From the NCBI GenBank assembly GCA_031551045.1, contig JAVBOD010000077.1, forward strand, positions 1 through 46,063: a DNA stretch of 46,063 nucleotides. Direction: 5' to 3'. Below the pieces are notes generated by a model that was given only the letters and a program-made list of their open reading frames with translations, made no database searches and was not told the origin of the DNA. Made by a program: the position numbers and the translations under genes. This document shows, piece by piece, positions 32,698 through 42,160 of this stretch; positions within the stretch are counted from its first letter, which is position 1, and every line of letters starts with the position of its first letter. Source of the stretch: JAVBOD01 sp031551045. Lineage in GTDB: Bacteria > Bacteroidota > Bacteroidia > Bacteroidales > UBA932.

Positions 32698-34776
32698 ATG
32701 ATTATGAAAAAAGAAATTTCCTTCCTACTATTTTTACTTCTTACTACCGTGTTGTGGGCAGCTCCTTTGCGCGATGTGCCGCAAACGCTTATTCAGCCTG
32801 ATGGAGACACGTTACATTGTTTTGCCAGCGGGGACGAGTTCTTTCATTATCTTCATGATGCTAACGGATACACCATTGTCCAAAATCCTGTAACCGGTTA
32901 TTACGTATATGCCGTACGCGACGGAGAGAACATCAAAGCTTCGGATTATGTGGCCGGAAAAATAAATCCGGCGCAGCTTGGCTTGGCTAAAAAAGTTTTA
33001 CCTTCCCTTCGCGCCATCCGCCGGGCAGCAACAGTAAAGCGGCAATTTATGGGCTTCGACCAATCGGGAATCTCTCTTAAAAGCATGGCTAACGCACCTC
33101 CGTCTTCTGATAAAAATCATGGAACGATGAATAATATTGTGATATTCATCCGTTTCAATGATGATGCGGATACTCCGTTTTTGCCATTAGGTGTATATGA
33201 TAACATTTTCATTGCCCCGGGAACATCCATGCAGGCTTATTACGAAGAAGTATCTTACGGACAGATAACCATTCCATCTACTTATTATCCGGCGGCGGCC
33301 GGCAATACGGTAATGTCTTACAAAGACAATCAACCCCGGGCCTATTATCAACCCTATAATGTGGTTACTAATCCGAGTGGATATAAAACCGATTACGAAA
33401 GGGGTGTCCGCGAGCAAACTCTAATAAAAAATGCGGTGAATAGCATTACCGTACCAACGAGTTTGAATATAGATATGAATAACGACGGGAAAGTAGATAA
33501 TATAACTATTATTGTTACCGGTGGAACAGGGGATTGGAACGACCTATTATGGCCCCATCGTTGGGTAATGTCTTATGCGAATGCTTCTATAAATGGGAAG
33601 CGGGTATCCGATTATATTTTTATTCCGGATGATGGCTTAAGTATTAGTACCTTATGCCATGAAACTTTTCATGCGCTCGGGGCTCCGGATTTATATCATT
33701 ATGACGACGGCAACAGAAACCTCGACCCTGTTTACACATGGGATGTTATGGGTTTAAATAAAACACCCCCGCAACACATGGGGGCGTATATGAAATATAA
33801 GTATGGTAATTGGATAAACGAGATTCCTATGATTACTTCTTCCGGAACATACACGCTACATCCGGTAAATTCTTCGGATACTAATAATTGTTATAAAATT
33901 CCCATTCCCGGCACTCAAAAAGAATATTATGTAGTAGAATATCGTAAAAAACCGGTAAGTGGTTTTGAAAGTTCCATCCCGAACCCGGGTTTGTTGATTT
34001 ATAGAATCAATACGAATTTCAATGGCAATGCTAATTATGATGCAACTACTGTTTTTGACGAAGTATATATTTTCAGGCCGAATGGCGCTCCTTTGTCGGA
34101 TGGCTTACCGCTGAGTGCCAATTATAGTGCGGATGTGGGACGTACATCATTCAATGCAAGTACGAATCCATATGCTTTTCTAACAGATGGTACGCCGGAC
34201 CAGAGTATTTCTATTTTGAATATTTCCTCGGCGGGGGAAACTATTTCTTTTACGGTTAAATATATAGATGTTACGGATGTAACTATTACAGTGCCGGATA
34301 TTATTCCGATTACAGAGGGAAAAATTCACCTTACGGCAACGGTTGTTCCGTCCGATGCAACCAATCAAAAGCTACTATGGAGTGTGGTCAACGGCTCGGG
34401 TAGCGCCATTGTTAGTGGCGACTCGTTACTCCTTAAAAGGACCGGATATATAACCTTAAAGACTGTTTCGCAGAGTAATCCGGAGATTAAAGACGAGCAA
34501 CGTGTTTTTATTGCGGAAGAAGAAAATGGCAATCCTGTAAAGATGTATTGGAATAGTTTCGATGGCATAAACGGCTTGTTGGATATCGAGAATCCCGAAG
34601 GTATCAGTTTGACGCAACTATATTCCTTGTCGGGGACACTGGTGAAGGAAATACAGGGAACGGTAAATACTACCTTTATGCAAATCTCGTTCTCGCAATT
34701 GAAACGGGGCTTATATATCCTAAGAACTTGGAACGGGAATAAGACGAGGGTCTCATCGGTAAAAATAATGTGGTAA
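32698..34776 (+). CDS. Secreted M6-family metalloprotease with T9SS sorting domain
   Basis: This is an exported zinc peptidase of 692 residues. Domains in order are a signal peptide (about 1-22), an N-terminal prodomain (to about 115) and an InhA-like M6 catalytic domain with HETFHALGAPD at 321-331. That motif gives the two His ligands, the catalytic Glu and a likely third ligand D331, and WDVMGLN follows as the Met-turn. An Ig-like (Big2-type) domain spans about 525-605. A type A T9SS C-terminal signal begins near 616 (ISLTQLYSLSGTLVKEIQG, then LKRGLYILRTW). The start may be at 32698 or six bases later. It follows the PorV-like gene by 23 bp, consistent with one operon. Confidence 0.9.
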   Translation: MIMKKEISFLLFLLLTTVLWAAPLRDVPQTLIQPDGDTLHCFASGDEFFHYLHDANGYTIVQNPVTGYYVYAVRDGENIKASDYVAGKINPAQLGLAKKVLPSLRAIRRAATVKRQFMGFDQSGISLKSMANAPPSSDKNHGTMNNIVIFIRFNDDADTPFLPLGVYDNIFIAPGTSMQAYYEEVSYGQITIPSTYYPAAAGNTVMSYKDNQPRAYYQPYNVVTNPSGYKTDYERGVREQTLIKNAVNSITVPTSLNIDMNNDGKVDNITIIVTGGTGDWNDLLWPHRWVMSYANASINGKRVSDYIFIPDDGLSISTLCHETFHALGAPDLYHYDDGNRNLDPVYTWDVMGLNKTPPQHMGAYMKYKYGNWINEIPMITSSGTYTLHPVNSSDTNNCYKIPIPGTQKEYYVVEYRKKPVSGFESSIPNPGLLIYRINTNFNGNANYDATTVFDEVYIFRPNGAPLSDGLPLSANYSADVGRTSFNASTNPYAFLTDGTPDQSISILNISSAGETISFTVKYIDVTDVTITVPDIIPITEGKIHLTATVVPSDATNQKLLWSVVNGSGSAIVSGDSLLLKRTGYITLKTVSQSNPEIKDEQRVFIAEEENGNPVKMYWNSFDGINGLLDIENPEGISLTQLYSLSGTLVKEIQGTVNTTFMQISFSQLKRGLYILRTWNGNKTRVSSVKIMW

Positions 34777-34782
34777 GGCATG

Positions 34783-34812
34783 AAAAAAGGCAAGTATTTT
34801 AATATACTTACC
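34783..34812 (-). terminator. Terminator of tRNA-Met
   Basis: On the minus strand GGTAAGTAT pairs with ATACTTGCC around a short loop and is followed by six T. The tRNA 3' end is 6 bp upstream. It may also end transcription of the convergent protease gene. Confidence 0.8.
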
Positions 34813-34817
34813 TCTCG

Positions 34818-34891
34818 TAGCGCGATCCGGGATTGAACCGGAGACCTCATGATTATGAATCATGCGCTCTAACCATCTGAGCTACCGCGCC
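34818..34891 (-). tRNA. tRNA-Met (anticodon CAT)
   Basis: The 74-base gene folds as a cloverleaf. The acceptor is GGCGCGG with CGCGCT (G-U pairs at both ends), the D arm is GCTCAGATGGTTAGAGC, the anticodon stem is CATGA/TCATG with loop TTCATAA, and the T arm is TCCGG-TTCAATC-CCGGA. The CAT anticodon means elongator Met, initiator Met or Ile2 (with lysidine). The first acceptor pair (G-U) does not rule out an elongator or Ile2 identity; there is no run of three G-C pairs before the anticodon loop as in initiators. Elongator Met is preferred. Confidence 0.85.
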
Positions 34892-34915
34892 AATTATTTC
34901 CCCGTTTTGGGAGTG

Positions 34916-34945
34916 CAAAGGTAGTGCTTTTTTGGAAACTTCCAA
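34916..34945 (-). promoter_or_regulatory. Promoter of tRNA-Met
   Basis: On the minus strand TTG (34943-34945) is followed by 19 bases and TACCTTTG (34916-34923). Layout and sequence are identical to the tRNA-Asn promoter. Confidence 0.85.
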
Positions 34946-34961
34946 ACTAAAAACAAGTTTG

Positions 34962-35444
34962 TTAGTTTTGGTACAACAGCACAACGGCATAAGCAGCCAC
35001 ACCCTCTTCCCGTCCTACGAATCCTAATTTTTCGGTGGTGGTGGCTTTGATGGAAATATGCTCGCAAGGAATCTGCATCACGCCGGCTAAGGTCGTTTGC
35101 ATCGCCGGAATACATTCTTTAATCTTCGGTTGTTGCAGGCAGATGATGCTGTCGATATTCCCGATTTCATAGCCTTTCTCGCGGATTAAGCCAACGGTTT
35201 TTTTAAGTAATATTTTACTATCTATGCCTTTCAACGAAGGGTCGGTATCGGGAAAATGCACGCCGATGTCGCGTAGCGCCAAAGCTCCTAACAGCGCATC
35301 GCAAATAGCGTGTATCAACACATCGCCGTCGGAATGGCCGAGCGAGCCTTTGCAGTGCTCTATTTTAATACCGCCCAGCCAAAGGTCGTAACCTTCGGCC
35401 AGGCGGTGTACGTCGTATCCGTTACCTATACGTATGCTGTTCAT
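34962..35444 (-). CDS. ispF: 2-C-methyl-D-erythritol 2,4-cyclodiphosphate synthase
   Basis: IspF catalyses the fifth step of the MEP pathway to isoprenoids, using zinc, in the cytoplasm. The 160-residue protein is of normal length. The metal ligands D11, H13 (GYDVHRL) and H45 (DVLIHAICDALLGA) are in place, and the flexible loop LGHSDGD (35-41) and C-terminal KATTTEKLGFVGR are typical. It starts 51 bp after the stop of the peptidase gene, and an inverted repeat lies in that gap. Confidence 0.96.
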   Translation of the reverse strand: MNSIRIGNGYDVHRLAEGYDLWLGGIKIEHCKGSLGHSDGDVLIHAICDALLGALALRDIGVHFPDTDPSLKGIDSKILLKKTVGLIREKGYEIGNIDSIICLQQPKIKECIPAMQTTLAGVMQIPCEHISIKATTTEKLGFVGREEGVAAYAVVLLYQN

Positions 35445-35487
35445 CTGTTGATTTATTGATTTGGTTATTTGATAAGCAAATCAACAG
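35445..35487. repeat. Inverted repeat between peptidase and ispF genes
   Basis: CTGTTGATTT (35445-35454) and AAATCAACAG (35478-35487) form a perfect 10-bp stem in the 51-bp gap. The left arm ends directly before the ispF ATG. There is no U-run, so it may be a weak attenuator or affect ispF translation rather than a terminator. Confidence 0.5.
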
Positions 35488-35495
35488 TAATAGGT

Positions 35496-37610
35496 TTATT
35501 CAATCATCCCGTTGCGTTTCATCATGGCTGCCGGCTGCGGTTCTGCGCCGCGGAATTTTTTGTACAGCTCCATCGGTTCTTCGCTGCCGCCGCGTTCCAA
35601 TACATTTTTACGGAACGATTCGGCCAATGTCTGGTTGAACACATCGCCCGTTTCAATAAAAGCGGAAAACGCATCGGCATCCAGCACTTGCGACCACAAG
35701 TAGCTGTAGTAACCGGCCGTGTAGCCTCCGGTAAACGGATGTTTGAAATACGTGCTGCGGTAGCGCGGCGGAATTTGCGGAATCAGGCCGATGCTGTCCA
35801 ATAAATGTTTTTCAAATTTATCCACGTCGGCAATAGGTGCGGTTGTCGTACGGCTGTGGTAAGCCATATCGAGCATGCACGCGGCAATATTTTCCACCGT
35901 TTCGAAACCTTTATTGAATTTTGCGCTTTTTTCCATCTTAGCAATCAGTGCATCGGGAATCACTTCGCCGGTTTCGTAATGCTTGGCATATAGTTTCAGC
36001 ACGTCGGGATGTACCGCCCAGTTTTCCATTATTTGCGAAGGCAGTTCTACAAAATCGGTAGGCACGTTGGTGCCCGATATATTGCGGTAAGTATTCTGCG
36101 AAAGCAATCCGTGCAAACCGTGGCCGAATTCATGAAAAAGTGTTTCTACTTCATCAATATTCAATAGTGCGGGTTTGTCGCCGACAGGCTTGGTAAAGTT
36201 ACATACAATAGACACCACCGGACGTACATCTTCGCCTTTTTGTGTGCGGTGTTGTGTGCGGAATTCCGTCATCCATGCGCCGACTGCTTTTGTGGGGCGC
36301 GGGAAGAAATCGAAATAGAGAATGCCCACCAGGGCGCCTTTGTCATCTTTTACCTCGTAAACCGTAGCTTCCGGATGGTAAACAGGTACATTCGATAAAG
36401 GGGTGAACGTGATATGATATAATTTGTTGGCTACATCGAAAGCGCCTTGCAACACATTTTCCAGTTTGAAATACGGCAGCAGTTCGTCTTCGTTGAGGTC
36501 GTAGCGTTGTTTGCGGATTTTTTCGGCATAGTAGCTCCAATCCCACGATGCCAAGGTAAAGTTTTTTCCTTCGGATTTAATCATGGCTTGCATGTCGGCG
36601 GCTTCTTTCTTGGAAAGATGGAGCGACGGTGTCCACAACTCGGCAAGGAATGCGTTTACCCGTTCGGGTGTTTTGGCCATTTTCTCGTCGATAACATAAG
36701 CGGCATAGCTGGGATAGCCCAGTAATTGCGCTTTTTCGGCGCGTAGCGACACTTGCTCCACGATGTTTGCTTTATTGTCGTTGGCATTGTTGCGGTCGCC
36801 GCGCATCAAGTAACCGGTCATTATTTTTTCGCGGAGTGCGCGGTTTTCGGCGTATTGCAGGAAAGGCATGATGCTGGGTTTGTCCAGCGTGAATACCCAT
36901 TTCCCATCCATGCCTCTATCCTTGGCATCCTGTGCGGCGGCGGCAATGAGCGATGCGGGCAATCCGGCCAAATCGGCGTTGTTCTCAAGCACTAATTGGA
37001 AAGCGTTTGTTTCGGCACGTACGTTGGCTTCGAAATTAAGTTCAAGTACCGACAGGCGTTCATTAATCTCGCGTAAGCGCGCTTGTTGTGCGGCATCCAA
37101 ATTGGCGCCGCCACGGGCAAACCCTTTGTAAATTTTTTCTACTAACCGTAGTTGGTCGTTATGTAGGTTCAACGATTCCCGTTGTTCGTACACCTGTTTT
37201 ACGCGGGCAAATAATCCGGCGTTCAGCCAGATATTGTCGCCGTGTTTGGTGACCATCGGCATGGCAACACCTGCAATGGAGTCCATTACCGGCGTGGCAT
37301 CGGCTTCTTTTACATTGAAAAATACGGCCGTAACGCGGTTCAACAAATCGCCGCTGTATTCGAAAGCCTCGATAGTGTTGGCAAACGTAGGCGTTTCTTT
37401 ATTGTTCACAATGGCGGCAATTTCCGCTTCATGTTGTTTGATGCCTTCTTCCATTGCCGGAAGGTAATGCTCCGGTTTGATTTCGTTAAAAGGCGGAACT
37501 CCGAACGGTGTTTTGTATTCGGATAAAAAAGGGTTATTTGATTTTTGAGTACAACTCGTAAATGCAGCCATAGCTACTCCTGTTGCTAAGATTATTAGGG
37601 CACGTTTCAT
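35496..37610 (-). CDS. M3-family peptidyl-dipeptidase (Dcp-like), lipoprotein
   Basis: M3 metallopeptidases cleave short peptides. The 704-residue protein has the zinc motif HEFGH at 493-497, in ETLFHEFGHGLHGLLS, plus the family blocks PYFKLENVLQGAFDVANKLY and FTGGYTAGYYSYLWSQVLDADAFSAF, cited here in parts. The N-terminus MKRALIILATGVAMAAFTSC is a lipoprotein signal with acceptor C20. It is therefore an exported, lipid-anchored Dcp-type peptidase. It starts 35 bp after porV on the same strand. Confidence 0.92.
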   Translation of the reverse strand: MKRALIILATGVAMAAFTSCTQKSNNPFLSEYKTPFGVPPFNEIKPEHYLPAMEEGIKQHEAEIAAIVNNKETPTFANTIEAFEYSGDLLNRVTAVFFNVKEADATPVMDSIAGVAMPMVTKHGDNIWLNAGLFARVKQVYEQRESLNLHNDQLRLVEKIYKGFARGGANLDAAQQARLREINERLSVLELNFEANVRAETNAFQLVLENNADLAGLPASLIAAAAQDAKDRGMDGKWVFTLDKPSIMPFLQYAENRALREKIMTGYLMRGDRNNANDNKANIVEQVSLRAEKAQLLGYPSYAAYVIDEKMAKTPERVNAFLAELWTPSLHLSKKEAADMQAMIKSEGKNFTLASWDWSYYAEKIRKQRYDLNEDELLPYFKLENVLQGAFDVANKLYHITFTPLSNVPVYHPEATVYEVKDDKGALVGILYFDFFPRPTKAVGAWMTEFRTQHRTQKGEDVRPVVSIVCNFTKPVGDKPALLNIDEVETLFHEFGHGLHGLLSQNTYRNISGTNVPTDFVELPSQIMENWAVHPDVLKLYAKHYETGEVIPDALIAKMEKSAKFNKGFETVENIAACMLDMAYHSRTTTAPIADVDKFEKHLLDSIGLIPQIPPRYRSTYFKHPFTGGYTAGYYSYLWSQVLDADAFSAFIETGDVFNQTLAESFRKNVLERGGSEEPMELYKKFRGAEPQPAAMMKRNGMIE

Positions 37611-37645
37611 ATATTTTGTTTTTGATTACATGGTAGTAATGGAAA

Positions 37646-38806
37646 TTATTTTCCATTAATGGTGGCCGATAACGTTACATGTATGGTGTTTGCTAAAGGA
37701 TTTTGGAATCCGGCGGTAATAGGAATTAAATAAGACAAGTCGAGCATTAACGATTGGTAGCGAACGCCGGCTCCTATGGTAACATATTGATGATTGGGGT
37801 TTTTGGCGTCATAGAAAAATCCGGCGCGAGCGTTGAAAAAGCCGAGATAAGAATATTCTGTACCTATACCGACCATAATCTCACGTAATTCTTCTTTAAA
37901 ACCGCCCGGGGCGTCGTAAAAAGATTGTATCATCCCTGTTATCGGATTCACATTGTCGTCCATTCCGGCTATAATGTTTCCATCGCTATCGCGTTCGGGA
38001 GGCGTAGGCACTAAATATTTGCTGAGTTCTAAATTGAAGTTCAGTTTATTTCTTTGGTCCGGTTGCCAGGCTAAGCCGCCGCCAAGCCGCATGGTCGTGG
38101 GTAAAAAATAGCTATCGTCGCCGGTGTTGTTGGCATAGCTCATTTTCGTACCCATGTTGGAAATTCCGAAACCGGCAGTATAGCTGACAGTTCCTCCTTG
38201 ATAACTTTGATAGTAGAACCCAATATCGCCGGCAAAACCATTAGCAGCCGTCAATGTAACAGACTGTGGATCGAAAAAGCCGCCTGTTAAATCGGAACGC
38301 AAATAACGAAATGCAACGCCTGCCGAGAAATATTCGCCCAACTGCAAGGCGTAAGATACATCAACGGCAAATTCATTGGGGTTGCTCGTCTGGATAAAGT
38401 TCGCGTTTTGGTCTAAAAAACTTAAATCACCTAACGAAAAGTAGCGAAAAGATGCGCCTATCGATTGATTTTTGGCAAATTTATAATAACCGGTCAGATA
38501 TAGTAAATTAATGTTTGATGAGCCTATATTCCGCAACCAGGGAACATAAGAGAAAGAAGCGCCTGCCATCGGTTCCATGAAAATATATTTAGAGGCATTC
38601 CAATTTTGCGCATTGATGGATGGTAAAGTGGCTACTCCTATATCTCCCATACCCGCGGCTCGTGCATCCGGGGCTACAATAAGAATCGGCATGGCAAATT
38701 TAGGGGCTTTCTCATCGGCGCTAATCAACGTGCCGGTGTTCGTCTGGGCAAATCCACATAATATTAATAGCGAGAACAAGCTACTCAACAATAAACGCTT
38801 CATCAT
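37646..38806 (-). CDS. porV: T9SS outer-membrane shuttle protein PorV (LptO)
   Basis: PorV is an outer-membrane barrel that works with the Sov/SprA translocon and the PorU-PorZ-PorQ attachment complex. The 386-residue length matches Porphyromonas gingivalis PorV. The signal peptide is about 1-21. Family blocks are APDARAAGMGDIGVATLPSINAQNWNASKY (shown here in parts PDARAAGMGDIG and NAQNWNASKY), SFRYFSLGDLSF and a C-terminal strand-rich barrel ending IHVTLSATINGK. It differs from the paralogue at 31631 by about 40 extra residues. Its promoter is at 38828-38858. Confidence 0.85.
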   Translation of the reverse strand: MMKRLLLSSLFSLLILCGFAQTNTGTLISADEKAPKFAMPILIVAPDARAAGMGDIGVATLPSINAQNWNASKYIFMEPMAGASFSYVPWLRNIGSSNINLLYLTGYYKFAKNQSIGASFRYFSLGDLSFLDQNANFIQTSNPNEFAVDVSYALQLGEYFSAGVAFRYLRSDLTGGFFDPQSVTLTAANGFAGDIGFYYQSYQGGTVSYTAGFGISNMGTKMSYANNTGDDSYFLPTTMRLGGGLAWQPDQRNKLNFNLELSKYLVPTPPERDSDGNIIAGMDDNVNPITGMIQSFYDAPGGFKEELREIMVGIGTEYSYLGFFNARAGFFYDAKNPNHQYVTIGAGVRYQSLMLDLSYLIPITAGFQNPLANTIHVTLSATINGK

Positions 38807-38827
38807 ATTTTCTTTGGTATAATACTA

Positions 38828-38858
38828 CAAATGTAGTGAAAAAAAGATTGCTTAACAA
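38828..38858 (-). promoter_or_regulatory. Promoter of porV
   Basis: On the minus strand TTG (38856-38858) is followed by 20 bases and TACATTTG (38828-38835), 22 bp before the start codon. It overlaps the terminal bases of the gap after the SulP gene. Confidence 0.7.
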
Positions 38859-38862
38859 AAAC

Positions 38863-40563
38863 TTAGGATGTTTTCATGATGGCCTCTGCCTTTTCCAACG
38901 CTATGTTAATGTGGCTGCAAATAAAATCTCGTCCTAATTCATTGGCAAATCCCGTTTTTTCTAAGGTAGCGAAAACTTCGTTATTAACTCCCGACAGGAT
39001 GATTTGTACCTTCTCCTGTTTCGAACGTAACCATAGGTTGCGGAGATTATGCAAGCCGGTAGAATCAATGAAAGGAACTTTGCGCATGCGGATAATACGT
39101 ACTTTCGGGCGTTTTGAAGGAATCGTGTGTTCTATTTCATTAAATTTGTTGGCTAATCCGAAGAAGAAAGGGCCGTTAATTTCATAAACCTCCACTCCAT
39201 CGGGAATATTCAATGATTCGGCCTTGTCATCCTCGTCTTTTTCAGTGGCTGCAATTTCCGTATCGATAACAGAGATATGTGAAGTTTCGGAAACACGCTT
39301 CAAGAAAAGGAAAACCGCCATCAATAATCCGAATTCGATAGCAATGGTAAGATCTAAAAATACCGTAAGGAAAAATGTCACTAAGAGAACAATCACATCT
39401 GCCCTCGGATTTTTTAACAGCGCTTTGAATGAATGCCACTCGCTCATATTGTAGGCCACTACTACTAAAATACCGGCTAAGCACGAAAGGGGAATATTAG
39501 CGGCCAACGGCATCAGGAAAAAATAAATGAGTAACAGTACAACGGCATGAATCATCCCGGCAACGGGCGTCTTCCCGCCATTGTTGATATTGGTCATGGT
39601 GCGGGCAATAGCTCCGGTAGCAGGAATCCCTCCGAAAATCGGAGTTACCACGTTAGCGATGCCTTGTGCAATCAACTCGGTGTTGGAATGATGTTTTTTT
39701 CCGGTTACACCATCGGCCACCATGGCTGCCAGTAGCGATTCGATAGCGCCCAACATGGCAATCGTAAAAGCCGGTTGAATGAGCATACGCACGGCCTTTG
39801 CATCGATGCTCGGCATTTGCGGAGAGGGGAGGGGTGTTCCGCCGGCTAATTCAGGAAATTTGCTGCCGATGGTAGGAATGTCTAACTTAAATACAGCCAC
39901 CACTATCGTCGTAAGGATAATGGCAATCAAGGAGCCCGGAATTTTTTTATTGAAACGGGGCCATATGAAAATAATAGCAACGGAAACAACACTTACAAGC
40001 GTTGCAAGTAGGTTCGCAGAACCGAAATTTTTGAAATAAGCCACCCATTTATCCACAAATTCCGAAGGTACTTCGGCCATGTTGAGCCCGAAGAAATCTT
40101 TTATTTGAGACGAAAAAATAACGACGGCAATACCGCTGGTGAAACCAACAATAATAGGATAGGGAATAAATTTAATGACGTTGCCCAAGCGTAAAATACC
40201 CATTAGTATTAACATGATGCCCGCTAATATAGTGGCTATAATGAGTCCGTTGAAACCATATTGAGTCACGATGCCATATACAATAACCATGAATGCTCCG
40301 GTAGGCCCTCCTACCAGTACATTCGTTCCGCCCAGAAAAGATACGATGAACCCGGCAATAATAGCGGTAATAATACCTTGTTGGGGGCTTACTCCCGAAG
40401 CAATACCAAAAGCAATGGCCAAGGGGATAGCTACAATTCCCACAATAATACCGGCTGTAAGGTCGGATAAAAAGGTGGCCTTGTCGTATTGTTTTTTACG
40501 TATGAGCGTAAAAAACTTAGGCTGAAACACCGCATGTATGCTTTGTTTTATTTTTTCTTTCAT
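38863..40563 (-). CDS. SulP-family anion transporter with STAS domain
   Basis: SulP proteins carry sulfate, bicarbonate or other anions across the inner membrane. The 566-residue protein has the SulP core of many membrane segments (LSDLTAGIIVGIVAIPLAIAFGIASGVSPQQGIITAI and VGGPTGAFMVIVYGI are family markers). The C-terminal STAS domain (about 455-560) contains KVPFIDSTGLHNLRNL. The specific anion cannot be read from sequence. Bicarbonate (BicA-like) is as possible as sulfate. It is divergent from the thiamine pyrophosphokinase gene. Confidence 0.9.
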   Translation of the reverse strand: MKEKIKQSIHAVFQPKFFTLIRKKQYDKATFLSDLTAGIIVGIVAIPLAIAFGIASGVSPQQGIITAIIAGFIVSFLGGTNVLVGGPTGAFMVIVYGIVTQYGFNGLIIATILAGIMLILMGILRLGNVIKFIPYPIIVGFTSGIAVVIFSSQIKDFFGLNMAEVPSEFVDKWVAYFKNFGSANLLATLVSVVSVAIIFIWPRFNKKIPGSLIAIILTTIVVAVFKLDIPTIGSKFPELAGGTPLPSPQMPSIDAKAVRMLIQPAFTIAMLGAIESLLAAMVADGVTGKKHHSNTELIAQGIANVVTPIFGGIPATGAIARTMTNINNGGKTPVAGMIHAVVLLLIYFFLMPLAANIPLSCLAGILVVVAYNMSEWHSFKALLKNPRADVIVLLVTFFLTVFLDLTIAIEFGLLMAVFLFLKRVSETSHISVIDTEIAATEKDEDDKAESLNIPDGVEVYEINGPFFFGLANKFNEIEHTIPSKRPKVRIIRMRKVPFIDSTGLHNLRNLWLRSKQEKVQIILSGVNNEVFATLEKTGFANELGRDFICSHINIALEKAEAIMKTS

Positions 40564-40646
40564 TTTTTATTGATGATAAGGAGCTGCAAAAATACAAGAA
40601 ATTTTTCACCGCAACTAATTTTGCTAACTTTGTAAAATATTGAAAA

Positions 40647-41297
40647 ATGACAACAGCAAAAAATAAAATACTCAACCGGCCGGTCGTAATATTAGCAGAC
40701 GGAGTTTTCCCGCAACATCCTTATGCCTTGCAAAAACTCCATGAAGCGCAAACGATTGTTTGTTGTGACGGGGCCGCAGAAAAATTATTAGCTCATGGGA
40801 TGGAGCCGCATTACATTGTCGGCGACCTCGACAGTGTGAGCAATGCGACTAAAGAGCGCTTTGCCGATAGGTTACATCAAGTGTCCAGTCAGGAAATAAA
40901 TGATCTTACGAAAGCGGTCTGCTTTTGTGAAGAAAACAACATCCGTCAAATAACTATTTTAGGCGCTACCGGCTTGCGGGAAGACCATGTTGTTGCGAAT
41001 ATTTCCTTGTTGGCCGACTATGCGGAAAAAATGCAGGTGGAAATGATTACCGATTACGGTATATTTACGGCTATCCATACAACAACAACTTTCGAAAGTG
41101 TTCCGGGGCAACAGGTTTCCATTTTTTCACTCACTCCGCAAACCCGTGTTACCTTGGATGGATTAAAATACCCGTTGCACGAGGCATTATTGGACTCGTG
41201 GTGGAAAGGGTCGCTCAACGAATCATTGGGCTTGCACTTTACTATTGCCTTCTACGAAGGCCGCCTGGTTGTATTTCGTGTTTTTACACCTGTTTAA
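40647..41297 (+). CDS. Thiamine pyrophosphokinase
   Basis: This enzyme makes thiamine diphosphate from thiamine and ATP. The 216-residue protein shows the family blocks CDGAAEKLL, the metal-binding VGDLDSVS (about 58-65), EINDLTKAVCFC (the N-D-x-T-K motif), GATGLREDHVVANISLL and an Ig-like C-terminal beta domain. The start at 40647 is 14 bp after a TAACTTTG box (40625-40632). Confidence 0.93.
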   Translation: MTTAKNKILNRPVVILADGVFPQHPYALQKLHEAQTIVCCDGAAEKLLAHGMEPHYIVGDLDSVSNATKERFADRLHQVSSQEINDLTKAVCFCEENNIRQITILGATGLREDHVVANISLLADYAEKMQVEMITDYGIFTAIHTTTTFESVPGQQVSIFSLTPQTRVTLDGLKYPLHEALLDSWWKGSLNESLGLHFTIAFYEGRLVVFRVFTPV

Positions 41298-41308
41298 TCC
41301 GATGTTGT

Positions 41309-42160
41309 TCAGGGGAAAATAGTGTAAGCGCGACTTACGGTATAAGCTCCGAAAATTCCTAACGCATTACCGCTGATATTGCCGGGAACATTGGCCGGAG
41401 GGCCTGCAAATAAAGGATTTCCTCCTTCTATTTCTTCTTTTGCCGTGCGGATAAATTCAAAATATTCGGGCGATAGTAAATTTAATTCCAGCATGATGGT
41501 ATCTCCCCGGTGCAACATTATTTTTTCATCATTTATCCAATTCATTTCTTCTTGAATCACATATGTCGGAAAAACAATATTGTCGCCTTCTGCAGCCCTT
41601 TCATTAAAAGGGTTCAGAAAGTAATGCGGAATATTTTTACTGTATTTAAGAGGAGGAACATCGACGCGATTAAGGTACAGGTGTGCCCCGTAATGATTAG
41701 GGCCCGGAACATCCCGGAAATGCACCAGCGCGAACCAATAAGGCTTATTGCCGGTGATTTTTATGAAGGATACGGAATCAAGAACAGGATACGAAGGCAT
41801 GGTGGCGCTGGCCGTATAATATTCGTCTTCTCCATCTTCGTCAAAATCTACCCATACTTCTAATTTGTAAGTAGAATCGGGTTTCCCATAAAAATCGGGA
41901 GCCGTGCAGTAGTTTCCGTTTTCTAAATTTTTTAAAGGAATATTATTAATTTTTACGGAGGCATTGCTATACAGCTTAGGTGATTCATGCCCGAAATAAC
42001 CTACCGTTCGGCTTACCTGTATAATATGTTCGGCCTTTTCGGTCGTGATATATCCTGTGATAACAAGGCGGGGAGTCGGATTATCGGTAGAAATATCCAT
42101 GCGTTCCGTGCACGCTGCCATACCCGTCAGGAAAAGAAAAGATAGTAGGTAATTTCTCAT
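41309..42160 (-). CDS. DUF4249 lipoprotein
   Basis: DUF4249 proteins are lipoproteins usually encoded beside TonB-dependent receptors in Bacteroidota; their function is not known. The 283-residue product has a lipobox with acceptor C17 (FLFLTGMAAC). The N-terminal PRLVITGYITTEKAEHIIQVSRTVGYFG (PRLVITGYIT and QVSRTVGYFG) is typical. The mature part is beta-rich. Its start overlaps the end of the TonB receptor gene by 4 bp, so the pair is translationally coupled. Confidence 0.88.
   Translation of the reverse strand: MRNYLLSFLFLTGMAACTERMDISTDNPTPRLVITGYITTEKAEHIIQVSRTVGYFGHESPKLYSNASVKINNIPLKNLENGNYCTAPDFYGKPDSTYKLEVWVDFDEDGEDEYYTASATMPSYPVLDSVSFIKITGNKPYWFALVHFRDVPGPNHYGAHLYLNRVDVPPLKYSKNIPHYFLNPFNERAAEGDNIVFPTYVIQEEMNWINDEKIMLHRGDTIMLELNLLSPEYFEFIRTAKEEIEGGNPLFAGPPANVPGNISGNALGIFGAYTVSRAYTIFP

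Noticed and set aside
34818..34891. tRNA-Ile2 (lysidine) or initiator tRNA
   Set aside because: Not excluded by sequence alone, but the anticodon-arm sequence and lack of three G-C pairs favour elongator Met.
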